Shown here: positions 21,919 to 33,984 of the stretch, in pieces
Numbering within the stretch: position 1 is the first letter of the stretch
Layout of the letters: each line of letters starts with the position of its first letter
From: Rhopalosiphum padi
Lineage: Eukaryota > Arthropoda > Insecta > Hemiptera > Aphididae
DNA length: 64,000 bases
Reading direction: 5' to 3'
NCBI RefSeq assembly: GCF_020882245.1
Contig: NW_026869996.1
Coordinates: 2,837,592 to 2,901,591 of the forward strand
Notes under the pieces: model-generated
Database searches by the model: none
Told to the model about the DNA's origin: nothing
What the model saw: the letters and a program-made list of their open reading frames with translations, nothing else
Program-made: the position numbers and the translations under genes

Positions 21919-23238
21919 AAGGAAAAAATGTTAAATTTAATTTATTTGATGGATATAAATTAATTATTATGGGGTTTTTTGATGAATTAATGGTTTTTTA
22001 ATAAATTTTAAGGAAATTTCTTGTTTTTAATCTTATATTATGGGGGGTTGTTAAGGAAAAATGTTAAATTTAATTTATTTCAAAGATTTAAATCAATTAT
22101 TATGGGTTTTTTTGATGAATTAATGGTTTTTTTAATAAATTTTAAGGAAATTTCTGGTTTTTAATCATTTATTATGGGGGTTGTTAAGGAAAAATGTTAA
22201 ATTTAATTTATTTGATGGATTTAAATCAATTATTATGGGGTTTTTTGATGAATTAATGGTTTTTTTAATACATTTTAAGGAAATTTCTGGTTTTTAATAA
22301 TTTATTATGGGGGTTTGTTAAGGAAAAATGTTAAATTTAATTTATTTGATGGATTTAAATCAATTATTATGGGGTTTTTTGATGAATTAATGGTTTTTTT
22401 AATAAATTTTAAGGAAATTTCTGGTTTTTAATCATTTATTATGGGGGGTTGTTAAGGAAAAATGTTAAATTTAATTTAATTGATGGATTTAAATCAATTA
22501 TTATGGGTTTTTTTTGATGAATTAATAGTTTTTTTAATACATTTTAAGGAAATTTCTGGTTTTAAATCGTTTATTATTGGGGGTTGTTAAGGAAAAATGT
22601 TAAATTTAATGTATTTGATGGTTTTAAATCGGTTATTATTGGGGGTTGTTAAGGAAAAATGTTAAATTTAATGTATTGATGGTTTTAAATCGGTTATTAT
22701 TAGGGGTTGTTAAGGAAAAATGTTAAATTTAATTTATTTGATGGATTTAAATCAATTATTATGGGGTTTTTTGATGAATTAATGGCTTTTTTAATACATA
22801 TTAAGGAAATTTCTGGTTTTTAATCATTTATGATGGGGGTTTGTTAAGGAAAAATGTTAAATTTAATTTATTCTGATGGATTTAAATCAATTATTATGGG
22901 GTTTTTTGATGAATTAATGGTTTTTTTAATAAATTTTAAGGAAATTTCTGGTTTTTAATCATTTATTATGGTGGGTTGTTAAGGAAAAATGTTAAATTTA
23001 ATTTAATTGATGGATTTAAATCAATTATTATGGGTTTTTTTGATGAATTAATGGTTTTTTTAATACATTTTAAGGAAATTTCTGGTTTTTAATCATTTAT
23101 TATGGGGGTTTGTTAAGGAAAAATGTTAAATTTAATGTATTTGATGGTTTTAAATCGTTTATTATTAGGGGTTGTTAAGGAAAAATGTTAAATTTAATGT
23201 ATTTGATGGTTTTAAATCGGTTATTATTGGGGGTTGTT
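21919..23238 (+). repeat. Module alpha (1320 bp)
   Basis: Module alpha has the order T2 V2 Z N P S-a S-b M N O S-f S-a: eight L and four S units, and 8 x 134 + 4 x 62 equals the observed 1320 bp. A second copy lacking Z lies at 26419-27605. The two share AATTAATAGTTTT in P and ATTATGGTGGG in N, about 4.36 kb apart. Confidence 0.87.
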
Positions 23239-24827
23239 AAGGAAAAATGTTAAATTTAATTTATTTGATGGATAAAAATCAATTATTATGGGGTTTTTTG
23301 ATGAATTAATGGTTTTTTTAATAAATTTTAAGGAAATTTCTTGTTTTTAATCTTATATTATGGGGGGTTGTTAAGGAAAAATGTTAAATTTAATTTATTT
23401 CAAAGATTTAAATCAATTATTATGGGTTTTTTTGATGAATTAATGGTTTTTTTTAATAAATTTTAAGGAAATTTCTGGTTTTTAATCATTTATTATGGGG
23501 GTTGTTAAGGAAAAATGTTAAATTTAATTTATTTGATGGATTTAAATCAATTATTATGGGGTTTTTTGATGAATTAATGGTTTTTTTAATACATTTTAAG
23601 GAAATTTCTGGTTTTTAATAATTTATTATGGGGGTTTGTTAAGGAAAAATGTTAAATTTAATTTATTTGATGGATTTAAATCAATTATTATGGGGTTTTT
23701 TGATGAATTAATGGTTTTTTTAATAAATTTTAAGGAAATTTCTGGTTTTTAATCATTTATTATGGGGGGTTGTTAAGGAAAAATGTTAAATTTAATTTAA
23801 TTGATGGATTTAAATCAATTATTATGGGTTTTTTTGATGAATTAATGGTTTTTTTAATACATTTTAAGGAAATTTCTGGTTTTAAATCGTTTATTATTGG
23901 GGGTTGTTAAGGAAAAATGTTAAATTTAATGTATTTGATGGTTTTAAATCGGTTATTATTGGGGGTTGTTAAGGAAAAATGTTAAATTTAATTTATTTGA
24001 TGGATTTAAATCAATTATTATGGGGTTTTTTGATGAATTAATGGTTTTTTTAATACATATTAAGGAAATTTCTGGTTTTTTAATCATTTATGATGGGGGT
24101 TTGTTAGGGAAAAATGTTAAATTTAATGTATTTGATGGTTTTAAATCTTTATTATTGGGGGTTGTTAAGGAAAAATGTTAAATTTAATTTATTTGATGGA
24201 TTTAAATCAATTATTATGGGGTTTTTTGATGAATTAATGGTTTTTTTAATACATTTTAAGGAAATTTCTGGTTTTTAATCATTTATTATGGGGGTTTGTT
24301 AAGGAAAAATGTTAAATTTAATTTATTTGATGGATTTAAATCATCTATTATGGGGTTTTTTTGATGAATTAATGGTTTTTTTAATACATTTAAGGAAATT
24401 TCTGGTTTTTAATCATTTATTATGGGGGGTTGTTAAGGAAAAATGTTAAATTTAATTTAATTGATGGATTTAAATCAATTATTATGGGTTTTTTTGATGA
24501 ATTAATGGTTTTTTTAATACATTTTAAGGAAATTTCTGGTTTTAAATCGTTTATTATTGGGGGTTGTTAAGGAAAAATGTTAAATTTAATGTATTTGATG
24601 GTTTTAAATCGGTTATTATTGGGGGTTGTTAAGGAAAAATGTTAAATTTTAATGTATTTGATGGTTTTAAATCGGTTATTATTAGGGGTTGTTAAGGAAA
24701 AATGTTAAATTTAATTTATTTGATGGATTTAAATCAATTATTATGGGGTTTTTTGATGAATTAATGGTTTTTTTAATACATATTAAGGAAATTTCTGGTT
24801 TTTAATCATTTATGATGGGGGTTTGTT
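23239..24827 (+). repeat. Module beta, copy 1 (1589 bp)
   Basis: Module beta has the order T2 V2 Z N P S-a Q S-d R' R'' P S-a S-b Q. R'' is an R-type unit with AAATCATCTATT (24342). Further copies follow at 24828-26418 and 27606-29188. This copy and the one at 27606 share GGATAAAAATC in T2, which the middle copy lacks. They are therefore sisters in a 4.37-kb repeat. Confidence 0.87.
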
Positions 24828-26418
24828 AAGGAAAAATGTTAAATTTAATTTATTTGATGGATTTAAATCAATTATTATGGGGTTTTTTGATGAATTAATG
24901 GTTTTTTTAATAAATTTTAAGGAAATTTCTTGTTTTTAATCTTATATTATGGGGGGTTGTTAAGGAAAAATGTTAAATTTAATTTATTTCAAAGATTTAA
25001 ATCAATTATTATGGGTTTTTTTGATGAATTAATGGTTTTTTTAATAAATTTTAAGGAAATTTCTGGTTTTTAATCATTTATTATGGGGTTGTTAAGGAAA
25101 AATGTTAAATTTAATTTATTTGATGGATTTAAATCAATTATTATGGGGTTTTTTGATGAATTAATGGTTTTTTTTAATACATTTTAAGGAAATTTCTGGT
25201 TTTTAATAATTTATTATGGGGGTTTGTTAAGGAAAAATGTTAAATTTAATTTATTTGATGGATTTAAATCAATTATTATGGGGTTTTTTGATGAATTAAT
25301 GGTTTTTTTAATAAATTTTAAGGAAATTTCTGGTTTTTAATCATTTATTATGGGGGGTTGTTAAGGAAAAATGTTAAATTTAATTTAATTGATGGATTTA
25401 AATCAATTATTATGGGTTTTTTTTGATGAATTAATGGTTTTTTTAATACATTTTAAGGAAATTTCTGGTTTTAAATCGTTTATTATTGGGGGTTGTTAAG
25501 GAAAAATGTTAAATTTAATGTATTTGATGGTTTTAAATCGGTTATTATTGGGGGTTGTTAAGGAAAAATGTTAAATTTAATTTATTTGATGGATTTAAAT
25601 CAATTATTATGGGGTTTTTTGATGAATTAATGGTTTTTTTTAATACATATTAAGGAAATTTCTGGTTTTTAATCATTTATGATGGGGGTTTGTTAGGGAA
25701 AAATGTTAAATTTAATGTATTTGATGGTTTTAAATCTTTATTATTGGGGGTTGTTAAGGAAAAATGTTAAATTTAATTATTTGATGGATTTAAATCAATT
25801 ATTATGGGGTTTTTTGATGAATTAATGGTTTTTTTAATACATTTTAAGGAAATTTCTGGTTTTTAATCATTTATTATGGGGGTTTGTTAAGGAAAAATGT
25901 TAAATTTAATTTATTTGATGGATTTAAATCATCTATTATGGGGTTTTTTGATGAATTAATGGTTTTTTTAATACATTTTAAGGAAATTTCTGGTTTTTAA
26001 TCATTTATTATGGGGGGTTGTTAAGGAAAAAATGTTAAATTTAATTTAATTGATGGATTTAAATCAATTATTATGGGTTTTTTTGATGAATTAATGGTTT
26101 TTTTAATACATTTTAAGGAAATTTCTGGTTTTAAATCGTTTATTATTGGGGGTTGTTAAGGAAAAAATGTTAAATTTAATGTATTTGATAGTTTTAAATC
26201 GGTTATTATTGGGGGTTGTTAAGGAAAAATGTTAAATTTAATGTATTTGATGGTTTTAAATCGGTTATTATTAGGGGTTGTTAAGGAAAAATGTTAAATT
26301 TAATTTATTTGATGGATTTAAATCAATTATTATGGGGTTTTTTTGATGAATTAATGGTTTTTTTTAATACATATTAAGGAAATTTCTGGTTTTTAATCAT
26401 TTATGATGGGGGTTTGTT
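24828..26418 (+). repeat. Module beta, copy 2 (1591 bp)
   Basis: This has the same order as copy 1, including AAATCATCTATT at 25930, which is 1588 bp downstream of its counterpart. The first unit has a plain GGATTTAAATC A half joined to the TTCTTG B half, so it is a chimera made where the module joined the preceding Q or M unit. Confidence 0.85.
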
Positions 26419-27605
26419 AAGGAAAAATGTTAAATTTAATTTATTTCAAAGATTTAAATCAATTATTATGGGTTTTTTTGATGAATTAATGGTTTTTTTA
26501 ATAAATTTTAAGGAAATTTCTTGTTTTTAATCTTATATTATGGGGGGTTGTTAAGGAAAAATGTTAAATTTAATTTATTTCAAAGATTTAAATCAATTAT
26601 TATGGGTTTTTTTGATGAATTAATGGTTTTTTTAATAAATTTTAAGGAAATTTCTGGTTTTTAATCATTTATTATGGGGGTTGTTAAGGAAAAATGTTAA
26701 ATTTAATTTATTTGATGGATTTAAATCAATTATTATGGGGTTTTTTTGATGAATTAATGGTTTTTTTAATAAATTTTAAGGAAATTTCTGGTTTTTAATC
26801 ATTTATTATGGGGGGTTGTTAGGAAAAATGTTAAATTTAATTTAATTGATGGATTTAAATCAATTATTATGGGTTTTTTTGATGAATTAATAGTTTTTTT
26901 AATACATTTTAAGGAAATTTCTGGTTTTAAATCGTTTATTATTGGGGGTTGTTAAGGAAAAATGTTAAATTTAATGTATTTGATGGTTTTAAATCGGTTA
27001 TTATTGGGGGTTGTTAAGGAAAAATGTTAAATTTAATGTATTTGATGGTTTTTAAATCGGTTATTATTAGGGGTTGTTAAGGAAAAATGTTAAATTTAAT
27101 TTATTTGATGGATTTAAATCAATTATTATGGGGTTTTTTGATGAATTAATGGCTTTTTTAATACATATTAAGGAAATTTCTGGTTTTTAATCATTTATGA
27201 TGGGGGTTTGTTAAGGAAAAATGTTAAATTTAATTTATTTGATGGATTTAAATCAATTATTATGGGGTTTTTTGATGAATTAATGGTTTTTTTAATAAAT
27301 TTTAAGGAAATTTCTGGTTTTTAATCATTTATTATGGTGGGTTGTTAAGGAAAAATGTTAAATTTAATTTAATTGATGGATTTAAATCAATTATTATGGG
27401 TTTTTTTGATGAATTAATGGTTTTTTTAATACATTTTAAGGAAATTTCTGGTTTTTAATCATTTATTATGGGGGTTTGTTAAGGAAAAATGTTAAATTTA
27501 ATGTATTTGATGGTTTTAAATCGTTTATTATTAGGGGTTGTTAAGGAAAAAATGTTAAATTTAATGTATTTGATGGTTTTAAATCGGTTATTATTGGGGG
27601 TTGTT
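26419..27605 (+). repeat. Module alpha, copy 2, lacking Z (1187 bp)
   Basis: The first unit here combines the CAAAG A half of V2 with the TTCTTG B half of T2, and is followed by V2 N P S-a S-b M N O S-f S-a. The length is 133 bp less than alpha copy 1, which fits the loss of one L unit (Z). Shared private changes (AATTAATAGTTTT, ATTATGGTGGG) tie it to 21919-23238. Confidence 0.85.
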
Positions 27606-29188
27606 AAGGAAAAATGTTAAATTTAATTTATTTGATGGATAAAAATCAATTATTATGGGGTTTTTTGATGAATTAATGGTTTTTTTAATAAATTTTAAGG
27701 AAATTTCTTGTTTTTAATCTTATATTATGGGGGGTTGTTAAGGAAAAATGTTAAATTTAATTTATTTCAAAGATTTAAATCAATTATTATGGGTTTTTTT
27801 GATGAATTAATGGTTTTTTTAATAAATTTAAGGAAATTTCTGGTTTTTAATCATTTATTATGGGGGTTGTTAAGGAAAAATGTTAAATTTAATTTATTTG
27901 ATGGATTTAAATCAATTATTATGGGGTTTTTTGATGAATTAATGGTTTTTTTAATACATTTTAAGGAAATTTCTGGTTTTTAATAATTTATTATGGGGGT
28001 TTGTTAAGGAAAAATGTTAAATTTAATTTATTTGATGGATTTAAATCAATTATTATGGGGTTTTTTGATGAATTAATGGTTTTTTTAATAAATTTTAAGG
28101 AAATTTCTGGTTTTTAATCATTTATTATGGGGGGTTGTTAAGGAAAAATGTAAATTTAATTTAATTGATGGATTTAAATCAATTATTATGGGTTTTTTTG
28201 ATGAATTAATGGTTTTTTTAATACATTTTAAGGAAATTTCTGGTTTTAAATCGTTTATTATTGGGGGTTGTTAAGGAAAAATGTTAAATTTAATGTATTT
28301 GATGGTTTTAAATCGGTTATTATTGGGGGTTGTTAAGGAAAAATGTTAAATTTAATTTATTTGATGGATTTAAATCAATTATTATGGGGTTTTTTGATGA
28401 ATTAATGGTTTTTTTAATACATATTAAGGAAATTTCTGGTTTTTAATCATTTATGATGGGGGTTTGTTAGGGAAAAATGTTAAATTTAATGTATTTGATG
28501 GTTTTAAATCTTTATTATTGGGGGTTGTTAAGGAAAAAATGTTAAATTTAATTTATTTGATGGATTTAAATCAATTATTAAGGGGTTTTTTGATGAATTA
28601 ATGGTTTTTTTAATACATTTTAAGGAAATTTCTGGTTTTTAATCATTTATTATGGGGGTTTGTTAAGGAAAAATGTTAAATTTATTTATTTGATGGATTT
28701 AAATCATCTATTATGGGTTTTTTTGATGAATTAATGTTTTTTTAATACATTTTAAGGAAATTTCTGGTTTTTAATCATTTATTATGGGGGGTTGTTAAGG
28801 AAAAATGTTAAATTTAATTTAATTGATGGATTTAAATCAATTATTATGGGTTTTTTTGATGAATTAATGGTTTTTTTAATACATTTTAAGGAAATTTCTG
28901 GTTTTAAATCGTTTATTATTGGGGGTTGTTAAGGAAAAATGTTAAATTTAATGTATTTGATGGTTTTAAATCGGTTATTATTGGGGGTTGTTAAGGAAAA
29001 ATGTTAAATTTAATGTATTTGATGGTTTTAAATCGGTTATTATTAGGGGTTGTTAAGGAATAATGTTAAATTTAATTTATTTGATGGATTTAAATCAATT
29101 ATTATGGGGTTTTTTGATGAATTAATGGTTTTTTTAATACATATTAAGGAAATTTCTGGTTTTTAATCATTTATGATGGGGGTTTGTT
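27606..29188 (+). repeat. Module beta, copy 3 (1583 bp)
   Basis: This repeats beta with GGATAAAAATC in T2 and AAATCATCTATT at 28705. There are several private losses, for example TTAAATTTATTTATT near 28678, AATTAATGTTTT near 28733 and ATTATTAAGGGG near 28575. It lies 4367 bp from copy 1. Confidence 0.85.
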
Positions 29189-30900
29189 AAGGAAAAATGT
29201 TAAATTTAATGTATTTGATGGTTTTAAATCTTTATTATTGGGGGTTGTTAAGGAAAAAATGTTAAATTTAATTTATTTGATGGATTTAAATCAATTATTA
29301 TGGGGTTTTTTGATGAATTAATGGTTTTTTAAATACATTTTAAGGAAATTTCTGGTTTTTAATCATTTATTATGGGGGTTTGTTAAGGAAAAATGTTAAA
29401 TTTAATGTATTTGATGGTTTTAAATCGGTTATTATTGGGGGTTGTTAAGGAAAAATGTTAAATTTAATGTATTTGATGGTTTTAAATCGGTTATTATTAG
29501 GGGTTGTTAAGGAAAAATGTTAAATTTAATTTATTTGATGGATTTAAATCAATTATTATGGGGTTTTTTGATGAATTAATGGCTTTTTTAATACATATTA
29601 AGGAAATTTCTGGTTTTTAATCATTTATGATGGGAGTTTGTTAAGGAAAAAATGTTAAATTTAATTTATTTGATGGATTTAAATCAATTATTATGGGGTT
29701 TTTTGATGAATTAATGGTTTTTTTAATAAATTTTAAGGAAATTTCTGGTTTTTAATCATTTATTATGGGGGGTTGTTAAGGAAAAATGTTAAATTTAATT
29801 TAATTGATGGATTTAAATCAATTATTATGGATTTTTTTGATGAATTAATGGTTTTTTTAATACATTTTAAGGAAATTTCTGGTTTTAAATCGTTTATTAT
29901 TGGGGGTTGTTAAGGAAAAATGTTAAATTTAATGTATTTGATGGTTTTAAATCGGTTATTATTGGGGGTTGTTAAGGAAAAATGTTAAATTTAATGTATT
30001 TGATGGTTTTAAATCGGTTATTATTAGGGGTTGTTGAGGAAAAATGTTAAATTTAATTTATTTGATGGATTTAAATCAATTATTATGGGGTTTTTTGATG
30101 AATTAATGGTTTTTTTTTAATACATATTAAGGAAATTTCTGGTTTTTAATCATTTATGATGGGGGTTTGTTAAGGAAAAATGTTAAATTTAATGTATTTG
30201 ATGGTTTTTAATCGGTTATTATTGGGGGTTGTTAAGGAAAAATGTTAAATTTAATTTATTTCAAAGATTTAAATCAATTATTATGGGTTTTTTTGATGAA
30301 TTAATGGTTTTTTTAATACATTTTAAGGAAATTTCTGGTTTTTAATCATATATTATGGGGGGTTGTTAAGGAAAAATGTTAAATTTAATTTATTTCAAAG
30401 ATTTAAATCAATTATTATGGGTTTTTTTGATGAATTAATGGTTTTTTTAATACATTTTAAGGAAATTTCTGGTTTTTAATAATTTATTATGGGGGTTTGT
30501 TAAGGAAAAATGTTAAATTTAATTTATTTGATGGATTTAAATCAATTATTATGGGGTTTTTTGACGAATTAATGGTTTTTTTAATACATTTTTAAGGAAA
30601 TTTCTGGTTTTTAATCATTTATTATGGGGGGTTGTTAAGGAAAAATGTTAAATTTAATTTAATTGATGGATTTAAATCAATTATTAATGGGTTTTTTTGA
30701 TGAATTAATGGTTTTTTTAATACATTTTAAGGAAATTTCTGGTTTTAAAATCGTTTATTATTGGGGGTTGTTAGGAAAAATGTTAAATTTAATGTATTTG
30801 ATGGTTTTAAATCGGTTATTATTGGGGGTTGTTAAGGAAAAATGTTAAATTTAATGTATTTGATGGTTTTAAATCGGTTATTATTAGGGGTTGTTAAGGA
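29189..30900 (+). repeat. Left-type order inside the right block
   Basis: After beta the order becomes S-d R' S-a S-b M N P S-a S-b Q S-e, then a CAAAG unit with the T-type end, V, W, P, S-a and S-b. This resembles the left HOR-B word Q S-e T V W P, except that T and V have fused A halves. W with GACGAA (about 30565) occurs to the right of the gap only here. Small indels are still common. Confidence 0.82.
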
Positions 30901-31029
30901 AAAATGTTAAATTTAATTTATTTGATGGATTTAAATCAATTATTATGGGGTTTTTTGATGAATTAATGGTTTTTTTAATACATATTAAGGAAATTTCTGG
31001 TTTTTAATCATATATTATGGGGGGTTGTT

Positions 31030-33984
31030 AAGGAAAAATGTTAAATTTAATTTATTTCAAAGATTTAAAGTCAATTATTATGGGGTTTTTTGATGAATTA
31101 ATGGTTTTTTATTACATTTTAAGGAAATTTCTGGTTTTTAATCATTTCATATGGGGGGTTGTTAAGGAAAAATGTTAAATTTAATTTAATTAATGGATTT
31201 AAATCAATTATTATGGGTTTTTTTGATGAATTAATGGTTTTTTTTAATACATTTTAAGGAAATTACTGGTTTTTAATCATTTATGATGGGGGTTTGTTAA
31301 GGAAAAATGTTAAATTTAATGTATTTGATGTTTTAAAATCGTTTATTATTGGGGGTTGTTAAGGAAAAATGTTAAATTTAATGTATTTGATGGTTTTAAA
31401 ATCGGTTATTATTGGGGGTTGTTAAGGAAAAATGTTAAATTTAATGTATTTGATGGTTTTAAAATCGGTTATTATTGGGGGTTGTTAAGGAAAAATGTAA
31501 ATTTAATTTATTGATGGATTTAAATCAATTATTATGGGGTTTTTTTGATGAATTAATGGTTTTTTTAATACATATTAAGGAAATTTCTGGTTTTTAATCA
31601 TTTATGATGGGGGTTTGTTAAGGAAAAATGTTAAATTTAATGTATTTGATGGTTTTAAATCTTTATTATTGGGGGTTGTTAAGGAAAAATGTTAAATTTA
31701 ATTTATTTGATGGATTTAAATCAATTATTATGGGGTTTTTTGATGAATTAATGGTTTTTTTAATACATTTTAAGGAAATTTCTGGTTTTTTAATCATTTA
31801 TTATGGGGGTTTGTTAAGGAAAAATGTTAAATTTAATGTATTTGATGGTTTTAAATCGGTTATTATTGGGGGTTGTTAAGGAAAAATGTTAAATTTAATG
31901 TATTTGATGGTTTTAAATCGGTTATTATTAGGGGTTGTTAAGGAAAAATGTTAATTTAATTTATTTGATGGATTTAAATCAATTATTATGGGGTTTTTTG
32001 ATGAATTAATGGCTTTTTTAATACATATTAAGGAAATTTCTGGTTTTTAATCATTTATGATGGGGGTTTGTTAAGGAAAAATGTTAAATTTAATTTATTT
32101 GATGGATTTAAATCAATTATTATGGGGTTTTTTGATGAATTAATGGGTTTTTTTAATACATTTTAAGGAAATTTCTGGTTTTTAATAATTTATTATGGGG
32201 GTTTGTTAAGGAAAAAATGTTAAATTTAATTTATTTGATGGATTTAAATCAATTATTATGGGGTTTTTTGATGAATTAATGGTTTTTTTAATAAATTTTA
32301 AGGAAATTTCTGGTTTTTAATCATTTATTATGGGGGGTTGTTAAGGAAAAATGTTAAATTTAATTTAATTGATGGATTTAAATCAATTATTATGGGTTTT
32401 TTTGATGAATTAATGGTTTTTTTAATACATTTTAAGGAAATTTCTGGTTTTAAATCGTTTATTATTGGGGGTTGTTAAGGAAAAAATGTTAAATTTAATG
32501 TATTTGATGGTTTTAAATCGGTTATTATTGGGGGTTGTTAAGGAAAAATGTTAAATTTAATTTATTTGATGGATTTAAATCAATTATTATGGGGTTTTTT
32601 GATGAATTAATGGTTTTTTTAATACATTTTAAGGAAATTTCTGGTTTTTAATCATTTATTATGGGGGTTTGTTAAGGAAAAATGTTAAATTTAATGTATT
32701 TGATGGTTTTAAATCGGTTATTATTGGGGGTTGTTAAGGAAAAATGTTAAATTTAATGTATTTGATGGTTTTAAATCGGTTATTATTAGGGGTTGTTAAG
32801 GAAAAATGTTAAATTTAATTTATTTGATGGATTTAAATCAATTATTATGGGGTTTTTTGATGAATTAATGGCTTTTTTAATACATATTAAGGAAATTTCT
32901 GGTTTTTAATCATTTATGATGGGGGTTTGTTAAGGAAAAATGTTAAATTTAATTTATTTGATGGATTTAAATCAATTATTATGGGGTTTTTTGATGAATT
33001 AATGGTTTTTTTAATAAATTTTAAGGAAATTTCTGGTTTTTAATCATTTATTATGGGGGGTTGTTAAGGAAAAATGTTAAATTTAATTTAATTGATGGAT
33101 TTAAATCAATTATTATGGGTTTTTTTGATGAATTAATGGTTTTTTTAATACATTTTAAGGAAATTTCTGGTTTTTAATCATTTATTATGGGGGTTTGTTA
33201 AGGAAAAATGTTAAATTTAATGTATTTGATGGTTTTAAATCGTTTATTATTAGGGGTTGTTAAGGAAAAATGTTAAATTTAATGTATTTGATGGTTTTAA
33301 ATCGGTTATTATTGGGGGTTGTTAAGGAAAAATGTTAAATTTAATTTATTTGATGGATATAAATCAATTATTATGGGGTTTTTTGATGAATTAATGGTTT
33401 TTTTAATAAATTTTAAGGAAATTTCTTGTTTTTAATCTTATATTATGGGGGGTTGTTAAGGAAAAATGTTAAATTTAATTTATTTCAAAGATTTAAATCA
33501 ATTATTATGGGTTTTTTTGATGAATTAATGGTTTTTTTAATAAATTTTAAGGAAATTTCTGGTTTTTAATCATTTATTATGGGGGTTGTTAAGGAAAAAT
33601 GTTAAATTTAATTTATTTGATGGATTTAAATCAATTATTATGGGGTTTTTTGATGAATTAATGGTTTTTTTTAATACATTTTAAGGAAATTTCTGGTTTT
33701 AAATCGTTTATTATTGGGGGTTGTTAAGGAAAAATGTTAAATTTAATGTATTTGATGGTTTTAAATCGGTTATTATTGGGGGTTGTTAAGGAAAAATGTT
33801 AAATTTAATGTATTTGATGGTTTTAAAATCGGTTATTATTAGGGGTTGTTAAGGAAAAATGTTAAATTTAATTTATTTGATGGATTTAAATCAATTATTA
33901 TGGGGTTTTTTGATGAATTAATGGTTTTTTTAATACATATTAAGGAAATTTCTGGTTTTTAATCATATATTATGGGGGGTTGTT
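31030..33984 (+). repeat. 2.95-kb tandem duplication, copy 1
   Basis: This module starts at X and has the order X Y S-c S-a S-a Q S-d R' S-a S-b M Z N P S-a R' S-a S-b M N O S-f S-a T2 V2, one L unit with a P-like end, S-a S-b Q'. It joins a left-type half (X to M) to a right-type half (Z to V2). Private marks shared with copy 2 are CATTTCATATGG in X and GAAATTACTGG in Y (31262 and 34216, 2954 bp apart). Confidence 0.87.
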
